Shown piece by piece: positions 28,600 through 37,608 of a DNA stretch of 64,000 nt. Numbering within the stretch: position 1 is the first letter of the stretch; each line of letters begins with the position of its first letter. Below the pieces are notes generated by a model. The model was not told where the DNA came from, did no database searches, and saw only the letters and a list, made by a program, of their open reading frames with translations. This DNA is from Sphingobacteriaceae bacterium (GTDB lineage Bacteria; Bacteroidota; Bacteroidia; Sphingobacteriales; Sphingobacteriaceae), in NCBI GenBank assembly GCA_947463785.1, contig CANHRG010000004.1:62001-126000 (forward strand), read 5' to 3'. Both the position numbers and the translations under genes were made by a program.

Positions 28600-29325
28600 A
28601 TGCTGCACAAAACCAGGGGGATTGTTTTTAAAACAACAAACTACGCAGAAAGTAGTGTTATTGTGCAGGTTTTTACCGAAAAACTTGGCCTGCAGTCGTA
28701 CCTAATTAATGGGGTAAGGAAGCAAAAAGCCAAAATTACACTCAATATGCTGCAGCCCCTGCACCTGCTGGATATGGTGGTGTACCATAAGGCCAATGCC
28801 AATATTCAACGGGTATCAGAGATTCGGCAAATGCCGGTTTTTCAAAGTATTCCGTACGATATTATTAAAAGTAGTTTAACGATTTTTCTCAACGAAGTGA
28901 TCTATAAAACAGTGCGTTTGGAAAGCAAAGATGAGTTGTTGTTTGACTTCCTGTATCACGCTATCGAACTACTTGATCGAACAGAAAAGGGATTAGCTAA
29001 TTTTCATTTGCACGTTTTAGTACGACTAACCCGTTTTTTAGGCTTTTTTCCTGATCAGTACTCCTACCGCGATAATGCTTATTTTGATTTAAAAAGTGGC
29101 GCCTTTAGCATGCAAATGCCCCCGCATAATTTCGTAATTGAACCCCCGCAAAGTCAGATTTGGTATCATTTAATTACCTGTTCTTTTGAAAATTTGGAAG
29201 AGTTGAACATCCATTCAACGAACAGAAAATTACTTCTGGAATACCTGCTGGATTATTACCGCCTGCACACCGAGAATTTTGGTGAGATCCGCTCACAAAC
29301 GGTACTGGCAGAATTATTTAGTTAA
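28600..29325 (+). CDS. recO: DNA repair protein RecO
   Basis: 241 aa. N-terminal OB-fold (MLHKTRGIVFKTTNYAESSV, with the typical G-I-V-L-x-x-x-x-Y-x-E-x-S pattern), then a helical C-terminal domain. The zinc-binding cysteines of some RecO proteins are absent. It works with RecF (6242) and RecR in RecA loading. It converges on the histidine kinase gene with a 4-bp overlap. Confidence 0.9.
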   Translation: MLHKTRGIVFKTTNYAESSVIVQVFTEKLGLQSYLINGVRKQKAKITLNMLQPLHLLDMVVYHKANANIQRVSEIRQMPVFQSIPYDIIKSSLTIFLNEVIYKTVRLESKDELLFDFLYHAIELLDRTEKGLANFHLHVLVRLTRFLGFFPDQYSYRDNAYFDLKSGAFSMQMPPHNFVIEPPQSQIWYHLITCSFENLEELNIHSTNRKLLLEYLLDYYRLHTENFGEIRSQTVLAELFS

Positions 29326-30443
29326 CCAATTAATGGATTATCAGGCACTTTCTGTTTTTTGCTCAAGGGTAAAGTAAACCAGAATGTAGAACCTGCTCCT
29401 TCCTTACTTTCAACGCCGATATCCCCTTTGTGCCGTTTTACAATTTCTGAAGAGATAAAAAGCCCCAAGCCTAGGCCTGAAAATTTTTGTGAGGACTCTT
29501 GCACCCTAAAAAAACGATCGAAGATGTAATGAATCTTGTCCGCAGGAATACCAATGCCGAAATCAGTAATTGAAATTTTAAGGAAATCGTACTCTTTCTC
29601 TAAATGGATTAATACTCGGTCGGCCTCTGGAGAATATTTGATCGCATTAGACAAAAAATTAATAATTACCTGTTCAATGCGGTGCTTATCCGCACAAATT
29701 GCTACATCTGTTGCTCCAGAAATTACAATTTTATGCGAATTGGAATGGTGTTGTATTTGATCCACACAATCTCGTACTACTTCATCTATGCAAAAATCTG
29801 TAGAACTAAAAATCATTTTACCCGCGTGTATTTTTGTCACATCTAATAAGTCCTCTACTAAATCTGTGAGCTTGTTTACCTGTTTGTTGGCTTTTTCTAT
29901 AAAGGTTTTGACCTGACTGGAATGTGCATCGCTAAGTGTAAGGCGTTCAACAATTTGTAATGCAGCTTTCATACTAGTAATAGGCGTTTTCAATTCATGA
30001 CTTGCTACGCTCATAAATTCATCCTTTTTCAGCATCAAAATTTTAGTAGCCTGCTGCGCTAATTCCTGATCGGTGATGTCAGTTAAGCTGCCTATATAAC
30101 CAGCAAAATCTGGATTGTACAATACATTACCCTGGCTCAACACCCAACGGTACTGCCCGTCGGCTCTACGCACTCTAAATTTTGACTGAAATGGCGTTCG
30201 TTTTTCAAATGCCGACATAAAAATTCCGATTTCTTTATCACGGTCATCTGGATGCACCGCATTACCCCAACCAAATCCCAAGCTTTCTTCAAAAGTCATT
30301 GCGGTAAAATCTACCCAGGTTTTATTCACATAAGTGGCTGAGCCCTGCGTATCTACTTTCCAAATCATTATTGGAATTAAATCCGCTAAATCAGTAAAAT
30401 GATCTTCCCGAATTCTCCGTTGAATTGGATTAATATCTTCCAT
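29322..30443 (-). CDS. PAS-domain sensor histidine kinase (soluble)
   Basis: 373 aa without membrane segments. PAS domain at about residues 15-135 (WKVDTQGSATYVNKTW, GYIGSLTDITDQ), HisKA with phospho-acceptor ASHELKTPITSMKAAL at about 150, and HATPase with N box NFLSNAIKYSPEAD, G1 DFGIGIP and G2 GLGLGLFI. The response regulator at 30542 lies upstream on the same strand and is a plausible partner. A perfect 11-bp inverted repeat lies 13 bp upstream of the start. Confidence 0.9.
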   Translation of the reverse strand: MEDINPIQRRIREDHFTDLADLIPIMIWKVDTQGSATYVNKTWVDFTAMTFEESLGFGWGNAVHPDDRDKEIGIFMSAFEKRTPFQSKFRVRRADGQYRWVLSQGNVLYNPDFAGYIGSLTDITDQELAQQATKILMLKKDEFMSVASHELKTPITSMKAALQIVERLTLSDAHSSQVKTFIEKANKQVNKLTDLVEDLLDVTKIHAGKMIFSSTDFCIDEVVRDCVDQIQHHSNSHKIVISGATDVAICADKHRIEQVIINFLSNAIKYSPEADRVLIHLEKEYDFLKISITDFGIGIPADKIHYIFDRFFRVQESSQKFSGLGLGLFISSEIVKRHKGDIGVESKEGAGSTFWFTLPLSKKQKVPDNPLIG

Positions 30444-30456
30444 AAAAAATCACAAT

Positions 30457-30484
30457 AAAAGTTAAACGATACTGTTTAACTTTT
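30457..30484 (-). promoter_or_regulatory. 11-bp inverted repeat between response regulator and histidine kinase genes
   Basis: AAAAGTTAAAC, 6-bp spacer, GTTTAACTTTT, perfect. It is 13 bp before the kinase ATG and 57 bp after the regulator stop. It may act as a weak AU-rich terminator for the regulator or as an operator for the kinase. Confidence 0.45.
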
Positions 30485-30541
30485 GTTTTCAGTATGTCGA
30501 TAAAAAAATACAACCTATACTAAAAAAGATACATCTGGTGC

Positions 30542-30904
30542 TTAGTGAATACCTGCAGCGCTTACCGCATTTTCCAACTCTTTGATGTCGAAGGGTTTTG
30601 CTAAAAATGAATCAGCACCTGCTTCCTGAGCCAATTTTTTAATGTCGTTATTTGCAGAGAAATAGATTAAAGGAATTTTTCTCAGTTCAGGATCGTTTTT
30701 CAACTGTTGTGTAGCAACAATTCCGCCACAATCGGGAATCCAGTTATCCATTAAAATGAGGTCTGGTTGAATTTCACGAATGGTTTTTACGATTTCGTTA
30801 CAGTTGGTACGGGTATATACTTGCCAGCCCAGTTCACTTAAAATATACTCACAAATGGATAGTATGTCAGTATCGTCATCACAAATAAGAATACGCTTTG
30901 CCAT
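30542..30904 (-). CDS. Single-domain response regulator
   Basis: 120 aa consisting only of a REC domain: acidic pocket ICDDDTD, phospho-acceptor Asp in LILMDNWIPD (residue about 52), conserved Ser in IYFSAN, and Lys in FLAKPFD. There is no output domain, so it signals by protein contact or phosphorelay. It precedes the PAS kinase gene. Its leader contains a perfect 8-bp inverted repeat. Confidence 0.9.
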   Translation of the reverse strand: MAKRILICDDDTDILSICEYILSELGWQVYTRTNCNEIVKTIREIQPDLILMDNWIPDCGGIVATQQLKNDPELRKIPLIYFSANNDIKKLAQEAGADSFLAKPFDIKELENAVSAAGIH

Positions 30905-30913
30905 AACCTAATG

Positions 30914-30933
30914 TTTGATGTTTATACATCAAA
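30914..30933 (-). promoter_or_regulatory. 8-bp inverted repeat in the response regulator leader
   Basis: TTTGATGT, TTAT, ACATCAAA: perfect dyad 9 bp upstream of the ATG. It is probably a protein-binding site or a hairpin affecting translation. Confidence 0.4.
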
Positions 30934-30964
30934 ATCTGTACCGCAATGCTAAAAGAGTAAACTA

Positions 30965-31732
30965 CTAAACCTCGTGAAGAAAATAGCTATTATCAAAGCG
31001 GATACGGGGACCATAAACCCCATTGGCGCCACGCTTGCCGGCACTGATCACCATACAAACTTTGGCCGTACGCGGTAAACCAAGTAGTTTCCGTACCCGC
31101 ACTCCGTCCATTCCTTCCATCGGACAAGAATCGTAACCTGCTGCCCTCAAGGCCAGCATCAAATTTTGACAAGCCAATGCGGTACTTTTTTGTGCCCAAG
31201 TTTCGAGTTCGGCAGAGGAGGTGGGAATGCGGGGAGTTACTTCTTTTAAGCCCCTGAAGTACACGAAAAGTTTCTTAAAGAATCCCATTACGTTTAAAAA
31301 CCCAAGCGAATAGGCTAAAATAACCACCTTGTTGTAGTATTGGTATCCGGCACCTTTTTCTCCATTTTTGGTGAGCAGATCCAGCATTCGAGTTCGGTTA
31401 ATTCGCCAGTAATCCGGACGGGCAACGGCCACCACCAACTCCTGGGCTGTTCTGGCTGCAGGTTGCGATAAACACAAACGAACCAACTCCGCTTTCTTCT
31501 CAGGAGAGCGTACCCAAAAAAATTCCCAGGTTTGAAGATTAGAAGAATTGGGTGCCAACAGTGCCAAGTCTAGGCATTCACGCATTACCGATTCTGGAAT
31601 CGGAGTATCATCGTAAACTCGAATACTTCTGCGGCTATTCACTACAGCCTTAAAGGCTTCAAAATCGGTAGCAACAGCAGGTTCAGTATAATTCAGCTCC
31701 GGAACTTTAGAAAAAATATCGGCTTTAGCCAT
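30965..31732 (-). CDS. Nitroreductase-family flavoprotein
   Basis: 255 aa. The FMN-binding N-terminal signature SRRSIRVYDDTPIPESVMRE and LDLALLAPNSSNLQTWEF are clear, as is the late DSCPMEGMD segment. These enzymes reduce nitro groups, quinones or enones with NAD(P)H. It is larger than minimal nitroreductases, with an insert at about residues 125-165 (YSLGFLNVMGFFKKLFVYF) that may contact the membrane. The physiological substrate is unknown. Confidence 0.87.
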   Translation of the reverse strand: MAKADIFSKVPELNYTEPAVATDFEAFKAVVNSRRSIRVYDDTPIPESVMRECLDLALLAPNSSNLQTWEFFWVRSPEKKAELVRLCLSQPAARTAQELVVAVARPDYWRINRTRMLDLLTKNGEKGAGYQYYNKVVILAYSLGFLNVMGFFKKLFVYFRGLKEVTPRIPTSSAELETWAQKSTALACQNLMLALRAAGYDSCPMEGMDGVRVRKLLGLPRTAKVCMVISAGKRGANGVYGPRIRFDNSYFLHEV

Positions 31733-31839
31733 AGTACTATTAGTTTGGTGTGCACCCTAAAGTACACAATAGCATTTGTTTTTCAAGTAATTTCATAATA
31801 AGTTTAACCGTAATTCTTAAGCATAAACTTGAACCAGAG

Positions 31840-33204
31840 ATGAAAAATTCTTGTCTACTTATTTTAGTGTTAGCCCTACTCGTGAGTTGTATCCAGAAAT
31901 CTACTAATGACAGCCGGTACCAACCCAAGGAGTACGTTGAACTTCAACATCCCGAATGGTCAAAAAATGCGACAATTTATGAAGTAAATGTTCGTCAATA
32001 TACCCCAGAAGGCACTTTCAAGGCATTTGAAAGTCATTTGCCAAGGCTAAAAAAAATGGGGATAGACATTATCTGGTTAATGCCTATTCATCCCATTGGT
32101 ATGGAAAAAAGGAAAGGAACCCTTGGTAGCGAATACTCTGTAAAAGATTATTACGGGGTAAATCCAGAATATGGAACAAAAGAAGATTTTAAAGCTTTAG
32201 TAGATAAGATACACAGTATGGGTATGTACGTCATATTGGATTGGGTAGGTAATCATTCTGCTTGGGATAATCCACTAGCCAAAGAACATCCGGATTGGTA
32301 CACCAAAACCAAGGGTGGCGATTTTCAGCCCACACCGTGGTACGACTGGAGCGATGTAATCGATTTTGACTACAATAAACCAGAAATGCGAAAATACATG
32401 ACCGATGCCATGAAATATTGGGTAAAAGATTTGGATGTAGATGGGTATCGATGTGATGTAGGTGGATTCATCCCAGTAGATTTCTGGGAAAATGTACGAA
32501 CCGAATTAGACGAAATCAAACCTGTTTTTATGCTTGCTGAATGGGAATCGAGAGATCTGCATAAAAAGGCTTTTGACATGACCTATGCCTGGAGTTTGTT
32601 CAAAGAACTTGAAAAAGCAACCAAAGGCCAAACCGGCGGGCTGGTGGAGTACATGGCTCACGATGTGAACACCTTCCCAAGAAATGCTTACCGAATGACC
32701 TTTACAGATAACCACGATATGAATTCATGGTACAATACCCCTTTTATCAATTTTGGTGATGGATTAAAAGCGGCAATGGTTTTCACCTGTACCGTAAACG
32801 GCATGCCTTTGGTTTATAGCGGACAGGAAGCCGGTTTAAATAAATCACTCAAATTCTTCGATAAAGACGAAATCGAGTGGAAAGACCACGAATTTTACGA
32901 CTTTTTTCAAAAACTATTTGAACTAAAACACAAGAATCAAGCTTTGTGGAATGGTGCCTGGGGCGGTGAAATGGTACGAATAGACAACGATAAACCCCAA
33001 CACGTAATTTCATTTGTACGAGAGAAGAACAAACAAGTAGTACTTCCAATAATCAATTTCAGTGCTGAAACCCAACAGGTAAAACTTCAAGATACCTACT
33101 ACGCCGGAACTTATACCGAGCTGTTCAGCAATAAAACGTATACGCTTGAAGGCGGCGATGTACTAAGTCTAGCCCCTTGGAGCTACTTGGTTTTGTACAA
33201 ATAG
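31840..33204 (+). CDS. GH13 alpha-amylase-family lipoprotein
   Basis: 454 aa from ATG 31840. The signal has lipobox LLVSC (Cys at 17), so the enzyme is envelope-anchored. The GH13 barrel has all regions: I WVGNHS (Asp of the usual DxVxNH is in VILDWVGNHSAWD), II GYRCDVGGFIP (nucleophile Asp), III MLAEWESRD (acid/base Glu), and IV FTDNHDMNSW. It hydrolyses alpha-glucans. The exact product is unknown. The upstream Met at 31750 is not preferred because it would bury the signal sequence. Confidence 0.88.
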   Translation: MKNSCLLILVLALLVSCIQKSTNDSRYQPKEYVELQHPEWSKNATIYEVNVRQYTPEGTFKAFESHLPRLKKMGIDIIWLMPIHPIGMEKRKGTLGSEYSVKDYYGVNPEYGTKEDFKALVDKIHSMGMYVILDWVGNHSAWDNPLAKEHPDWYTKTKGGDFQPTPWYDWSDVIDFDYNKPEMRKYMTDAMKYWVKDLDVDGYRCDVGGFIPVDFWENVRTELDEIKPVFMLAEWESRDLHKKAFDMTYAWSLFKELEKATKGQTGGLVEYMAHDVNTFPRNAYRMTFTDNHDMNSWYNTPFINFGDGLKAAMVFTCTVNGMPLVYSGQEAGLNKSLKFFDKDEIEWKDHEFYDFFQKLFELKHKNQALWNGAWGGEMVRIDNDKPQHVISFVREKNKQVVLPIINFSAETQQVKLQDTYYAGTYTELFSNKTYTLEGGDVLSLAPWSYLVLYK

Positions 33205-33206
33205 CA

Positions 33207-33719
33207 TTAGCGGCCAAAATCATCCTGAACACGAACAATATCGTTTTCATCTGATGGATTGGCTGCATCTGTATGTTGCCAGATTTCTGCAATAATACCC
33301 CAGCCGTCTAAACCTACCAAACGGTGGCGTTCACCCTGCTGCAAGGTAATGGTATCGCCTGTTTGCAAGGTTTTCAATTCACCTTCCTCGTCGGTAGGGC
33401 TGGTTTTAACGCCAACGGTTCCTTCCACTACCGTCCAAATCTCAGCACGGCGGAAATGGTATTGCCAGGATAAGCGAGTGTGTGGTGCTACCAGTAATAT
33501 TTTGGGGCTCAGTTTTCCGGATATCCGCAATTGATCCACATCCAGACCGCCGAAATAGAAATCGGCAAAAGCTTGTGCCTGCTCTTCATTGATTACAAAA
33601 AAACCACCCCATGGTCGTTCTTGATCAAGTTTATCGATCTGAAAACCTTGGTCTTCTAGTTTTTGTTGTGTGGATTGAAATAGTGCTGATTTTTGGTTCA
33701 ATTGCTCGGAAGTTGACAT
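33207..33719 (-). CDS. Cupin-domain phosphomannose isomerase-like protein
   Basis: 170 aa. The cupin motifs resemble the C-terminal domain of ManC/type II phosphomannose isomerase: RPWGGFFVI, RLSWQYHFRRAEIWTVVEGTVGV, and GDTITLQQGERHRLVGL. It is a stand-alone cupin in Bacteroidota. Substrate and reaction are unknown. It converges on the amylase gene with 2 bp between them and is divergent from gdhA. Confidence 0.78.
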   Translation of the reverse strand: MSTSEQLNQKSALFQSTQQKLEDQGFQIDKLDQERPWGGFFVINEEQAQAFADFYFGGLDVDQLRISGKLSPKILLVAPHTRLSWQYHFRRAEIWTVVEGTVGVKTSPTDEEGELKTLQTGDTITLQQGERHRLVGLDGWGIIAEIWQHTDAANPSDENDIVRVQDDFGR

Positions 33720-33853
33720 GTTTAGTGGTATAGAATAACGACCAAATTAACGAATTGAGCACACATTTTGCATACTTACCAACATTTATTAGTAAGTAAT
33801 TGGATCAGTCTAGCACTCTTTTTTGCTAGCTTGTACTTGTAAATCAGCTAATT

Positions 33854-35197
33854 ATGAGTTCAAACACAGAACTAAATCGTTTCATGAGCCGGGTAATTGC
33901 CCGTAACCCAAACGAACCCGAATTTTTGCAAGCAGTGCAAGAAGTGGCGGAAACACTGATCCCATTTATTCAGGATCACAAAATTTATCAGGAAACAGCT
34001 ATTCTGGATCGGATGACCGAACCTGAGCGGGTTCTGATATTTCGGGTACCTTGGCAAGATGATAAAGGGAACTTCCGCATCAACAGAGGTTTTAGAATAC
34101 AAATGAATAGCGCCATAGGCCCTTACAAAGGCGGACTGCGCTTTCACCCTTCGGTAAACTTGAGTATCCTGAAATTTCTTGCCTTTGAGCAGGTTTTTAA
34201 AAATAGTCTTACTTCCCTGCCCATGGGTGGTGGTAAAGGTGGATCAGATTTCGATCCGAAAGGAAAATCAGACCATGAAGTGATGCGGTTTTGCCAAAGT
34301 TTCATGACCGAATTGTTCCGTCATATTGGTTCAGACACCGACGTTCCGGCAGGTGATATAGGTGTTGGAGGACGAGAAATTGGATTTTTATTCGGCCAAT
34401 ACAAACGATTAACTAATGAATTTACAGGTGTACTAACCGGGAAAGGATTAAGCTATGGAGGTTCACTCATCCGACCCGAAGCCACTGGCTATGGTTGCGT
34501 CTATTTTCTACAAGAAATGCTCGCTACCCGCGGTGAAGGCTTAACAGGAAAAACCATTTGCGTATCTGGTTCAGGAAACGTAGCTCAATATGCCATCGAA
34601 AAATGCATCGAATTGGGAGGTAAAGTTATTACCGCATCCGATTCAGATGGATTTATTTACGATAAAGATGGTTTTAACGCCGAAAAACTGGCTTTCTTAA
34701 TGGAGTTAAAGAATGAGAAAAGAGGCCGTATTAAAGAATATGCCGATAAATACAACTGTGAATACCATGCCGGCAAAAAGCCCTGGATTATCCCTTGTAG
34801 CATCGCACTTCCGTGTGCAACCCAAAATGAACTGGATCTTCCATCGGCTGAAGAATTGATTAAAAATGGGCTAATTGCGGTAGCCGAAGGCGCAAATATG
34901 CCAACTACGCTCGAAGCCACCGAGCTATTCATACAAAAGGGAGTTTTGTTTGCCCCCGGAAAAGCATCTAATGCAGGTGGCGTTGCAACCTCCGGTTTAG
35001 AAATGAGCCAAAACTCCTTACGACTAAGCTGGACCAGAAAAGAAGTGGATGAACGCCTGTTGACAATCATGCAAAACATTCATCAATCTTGTGTAGAGTT
35101 TGGACAGAACGGTACTCAAATTAACTATGTGAAGGGAGCAAACATTGCTGGCTTTGTTAAAGTAGCCAATGCCATGTTGGCGCAGGGGTGTGTATAA
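33854..35197 (+). CDS. gdhA: NADP-type glutamate dehydrogenase
   Basis: 447 aa hexameric type. Catalytic Lys in LPMGGGKGGSDFDPKG, substrate region IGPYKGGLRFHPSVN, and the dinucleotide fold GKTICVSGSGNVAQYAIEK. It fixes ammonia on 2-oxoglutarate. The C-terminal SQNSLRLSWTRKEVD is typical. The 130-bp divergent region with the cupin gene contains the inverted repeat CTAGCA/TGCTAG, of unknown meaning. Confidence 0.96.
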   Translation: MSSNTELNRFMSRVIARNPNEPEFLQAVQEVAETLIPFIQDHKIYQETAILDRMTEPERVLIFRVPWQDDKGNFRINRGFRIQMNSAIGPYKGGLRFHPSVNLSILKFLAFEQVFKNSLTSLPMGGGKGGSDFDPKGKSDHEVMRFCQSFMTELFRHIGSDTDVPAGDIGVGGREIGFLFGQYKRLTNEFTGVLTGKGLSYGGSLIRPEATGYGCVYFLQEMLATRGEGLTGKTICVSGSGNVAQYAIEKCIELGGKVITASDSDGFIYDKDGFNAEKLAFLMELKNEKRGRIKEYADKYNCEYHAGKKPWIIPCSIALPCATQNELDLPSAEELIKNGLIAVAEGANMPTTLEATELFIQKGVLFAPGKASNAGGVATSGLEMSQNSLRLSWTRKEVDERLLTIMQNIHQSCVEFGQNGTQINYVKGANIAGFVKVANAMLAQGCV

Positions 35198-35232
35198 GTG
35201 AAAAACAAAAAATAAAAGAAGTTAGGGTTGGT

Positions 35233-35850
35233 TTAGAATCTGAACCCGATAGATAATGTTAGTGCATTATTTTTTAACCTTTGGTTACCCCAAATAATTG
35301 CCTCTTTATCCTCCATCTGAATTGCATTAGTTAAGCCCGCCTGATAACGTGCCCCCACGATAAATTTATCCATGAGCGTATAATCAATTCCAACTATTGC
35401 GGCTAACTCCGTAGATTTTACATCTGGTTTAATCTCTGGTTCATCAACAGAAGTAGAATCTCCCATACTATACTCATTTTCTTCAATTCTTTTAGTTGAA
35501 GTATGAACAGAAAGTTGTGGGCCAGCAAAAAGACCCAAATTCTCGATAGAATACTTAAACAAAACCGGCATTGAAAGATAGTTATATCTCTCTTTTACAT
35601 CCTCCGTTTTCCAGCCCATTTGAGAAAAATTTAACTCAGATTGTAAGGACACTTTATCCTTTAAAGAAAAGTTGACAAACCCTCCAACATTAATCCCTGC
35701 CCTGCCTGATGGAGAGAGTTTCCATCCATCCAAACTAATATCTGCATTAGCTAAATTGATACCAGCTCTAATACCATAGGTTGTTTGTGACTTAGCGCTT
35801 AAGGTGAAGATGGTGAATAAAAGTAGTAGTAAAATTGGTTTAGTTTTCAT
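35233..35850 (-). CDS. PorT-family outer-membrane beta-barrel protein
   Basis: 205 aa. Signal peptide MKTKPILLLLLFTIFTLSAKSQ, then amphipathic strands starting TTYGIRAGINLANADISL and ending LTLSIGFRF with terminal Phe, as for outer-membrane barrels. The pattern of alternating polar and hydrophobic strands matches small eight-stranded barrels of this family in Bacteroidota. Function is unknown. It is the last core gene before the island. Confidence 0.75.
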   Translation of the reverse strand: MKTKPILLLLLFTIFTLSAKSQTTYGIRAGINLANADISLDGWKLSPSGRAGINVGGFVNFSLKDKVSLQSELNFSQMGWKTEDVKERYNYLSMPVLFKYSIENLGLFAGPQLSVHTSTKRIEENEYSMGDSTSVDEPEIKPDVKSTELAAIVGIDYTLMDKFIVGARYQAGLTNAIQMEDKEAIIWGNQRLKNNALTLSIGFRF

Positions 35851-35973
35851 TGTATTGTTTTTGGTGTAATACTAAGTTAAACAATAAATGTGAAATAGAA
35901 TTGATTGCTTTTAGCCCGGTTCCCAGCTAAATGGTAATGCTGACTATACCCCAATAACGCTGTAAAACAAAAA

Positions 35974-36002
35974 AAGCACCTACATCTACTGTAAGTGCTT
36001 TT
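35974..36002 (-). terminator. Original tRNA-Val terminator (left copy)
   Basis: Hairpin AAGCAC/GTGCTT with inner TACA/TGTA and a T run on the minus strand, just after the displaced tRNA 3' end. A near-identical copy is at 54558-54586. Confidence 0.75.
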
Positions 36003-36003
36003 C

Positions 36004-36056
36004 AACTGTGGAGGCTACTGGATTCGAACCAGTGACCCTCTGCTTGTAAGGCAGAT
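36004..36056. repeat. attL: 53-bp direct repeat with the displaced 3' end of tRNA-Val
   Basis: 53 bp identical to 54588-54640, offset exactly 18,584 bp. It contains the last 48 nt of the tRNA-Val gene (anticodon loop to discriminator). Similarity continues outward through the terminator with few changes. It is the left boundary of an integrated element. Confidence 0.95.
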
Positions 36057-36100
36057 AAGATCGTGCTTTCTGGCTAGCTTTAAAGGCTATTTTGGTCTTT

Positions 36101-36118
36101 GTGCAAAGTGTGTGCAAA
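36101..36118 (+). repeat. Candidate integrase arm-type sites, left end
   Basis: GTGCAAA at 36101-36107 and again at 36112-36118, 11 bp apart, 45 bp inside attL. They share TGCAAA with the pair at the right end. Confidence 0.5.
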
Positions 36119-36154
36119 CCATGAACGGGTGAATTAATACATTAATTAGTGGTG

Positions 36155-36592
36155 TCACAGCTTTTCTCCCTCCTGTGTGAAGCTGTAATAGCCTTCAGAA
36201 GAAACTATCAAATGATCCAGTAATTCAATGTCTAATAGTGCTGCAGCTTCTTTGATCTTCTGGGTTAAATAGATGTCTGCCTTAGAGGGTTTAAGCACTC
36301 CTGAAGGATGATTGTGGGAGAGGATGATAGCTGTTGCCATGGATTTTAATGCTACAGCAAGAAGGATTCTAATATCAGCGATTGTGCTGGTCATTCCACC
36401 ACTGGATAGCTTGTGTATGCCTATCACCTTATTAGCTCTGTTTAGATGCATTATAACAAAGTGTTCCTGTAGTTGGATGGTTTCTGGAGGGTAGTGCTGT
36501 ATAAGAAGCTCATATGCCTCTGCAGAGCAGTTTACTGTTGGTCTGTAACCTGTTGGTGGGTTATAGCTGATTTGGATTTCTGATGTTGTCAT
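36155..36592 (-). CDS. RadC-family JAB-domain protein
   Basis: 145 aa covering the RadC/JAB1-like metalloprotease domain only, without the HhH part of chromosomal RadC. The metal motif SHNHPSGVLKPSKAD (HxHPSG...SxxD) and the upstream glutamate in LQEHFVIMHL are present. Such short RadC proteins are common on Bacteroidota and proteobacterial mobile elements. Their role is not settled. It is the last gene at the left end of the island. Confidence 0.88.
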   Translation of the reverse strand: MTTSEIQISYNPPTGYRPTVNCSAEAYELLIQHYPPETIQLQEHFVIMHLNRANKVIGIHKLSSGGMTSTIADIRILLAVALKSMATAIILSHNHPSGVLKPSKADIYLTQKIKEAAALLDIELLDHLIVSSEGYYSFTQEGEKL

Positions 36593-36609
36593 GGTAATAA
36601 AATAAAAAA

Positions 36610-36633
36610 CCCAGCGCTGGCAGGCACTGGGTG
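36610..36633 (-). terminator. Terminator after the 103-aa membrane protein gene
   Basis: ACCCAG/CTGGGT hairpin followed by TTTTTT on the minus strand. A hairpin with the same stem is at 37551-37576. Confidence 0.75.
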
Positions 36634-36652
36634 ATTGAAGTTATTTCTGTTG

Positions 36653-36964
36653 CTATTTTTTGATCACTCCAACTAGCCATTTTAAGAGATAATAGACAAC
36701 CGGTATTGAGAAAGTTAGTGTGAAGTGTAACACTAGATAGAAACCTGTTAAGGTTAGCTGAATACTATTGTGCTCAAAAGGATCCTCTGGGCCAAACCAA
36801 GAGATGATCCATCCTGATATAAAAAGCACAAAACTTGAGATGGATGCTATTTTACCTATCCTGTTATTGTTCTTAATTGCTTTGCTTATCCATTTTGTCC
36901 ATAAGTAGATAGGTGGGCTAAAAAAGATAAGTAGAAGTAGGCCAAAGAGAATATAATCAATCAT
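36653..36964 (-). CDS. Small membrane protein, unknown
   Basis: 103 aa with three predicted membrane segments: DYILFGLLLLIFFSPPIYLW, IASISSFVLFISGWIISWF, and a long C-terminal one around YLVLHFTLTFSIPVVYYLL. The first loop and tail are basic. I do not recognise a family. It is monocistronic, with its own terminator downstream. Island cargo. Confidence 0.6.
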   Translation of the reverse strand: MIDYILFGLLLLIFFSPPIYLWTKWISKAIKNNNRIGKIASISSFVLFISGWIISWFGPEDPFEHNSIQLTLTGFYLVLHFTLTFSIPVVYYLLKWLVGVIKK

Positions 36965-36995
36965 AAGGCTTGCATTGATTGCTTAAGCAGTCTTC

Positions 36996-37514
36996 TTATA
37001 AATAAGTATTGTAGTCAAAATTGCTAAGTATGAAAAATCTGTAGATGGTTTTATGAGAATCTGAATAGTCCTCCTGTTGCGAAGAAATTGTAACTTTTAC
37101 TGTAGTTGTTTTTCCTTGATAAATTTTAATCATATTTCCATTCTCAACTTCTGTGTTAATCAATCTCATCCCGAGTGATCTAATTCTAGCTAAGTATTTG
37201 TTGTAAATATCTGGTTTGTGGACTTGTACAGCTATCCTATTACTATCATAATCCGAGTAGTAATAGCTAAAAAATGATTCAGCCAAATCATTAATGTAAT
37301 TTTTTTTATAGGTAAAAGTTACATTTCCCAATTTGTCGAACCCTACTGGTTCAGCTGCTTCTAAAAATTTCCAACCTTTTATATTTAAGTACTCCTCAAC
37401 TCCTGAAAGACTTTTTTTTCTTAGGCTTAGCAGCTCGTCAAAAGTTAAGTTTTGTGCAATGGAGCTTAGTGATGAAGCTAACAGACTAAGTGATAATATT
37501 ATTATTCTCAACAT
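36996..37514 (-). CDS. Exported protein, unknown
   Basis: 172 aa from the Met at 37514 (MLRIIILSLSLLASSLSSIA-Q), which gives a good type I signal peptide. The longer frame from 37562 would hide it. The mature part is mixed alpha/beta with many aromatics (FFSYYYSDYDSNR) and no Cys. No family recognised. It is flanked by terminators and so probably independently expressed. Confidence 0.6.
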   Translation of the reverse strand: MLRIIILSLSLLASSLSSIAQNLTFDELLSLRKKSLSGVEEYLNIKGWKFLEAAEPVGFDKLGNVTFTYKKNYINDLAESFFSYYYSDYDSNRIAVQVHKPDIYNKYLARIRSLGMRLINTEVENGNMIKIYQGKTTTVKVTISSQQEDYSDSHKTIYRFFILSNFDYNTYL

Positions 37515-37550
37515 GATTTGAAAGTTATGTAAGTGAATCAAACAGTAAAA

Positions 37551-37576
37551 AACCCAGCACAATACTGTACTGGGTT
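37551..37576 (-). terminator. Terminator after the exported protein gene at 37609
   Basis: AACCCAG/CTGGGTT hairpin with a T run on the minus strand. Its stem resembles the terminator at 36610. Confidence 0.75.
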
Positions 37577-37608
37577 CTGAAAAAGTTATCTTTCTGATAG
37601 GTAGAAGA

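Noticed and set aside
33800-33832. CTAGCA/TGCTAG inverted repeat before gdhA as a riboswitch or terminator
   Set aside because: Six-bp arms with a T-rich loop, no conserved aptamer and no correct position for a terminator.
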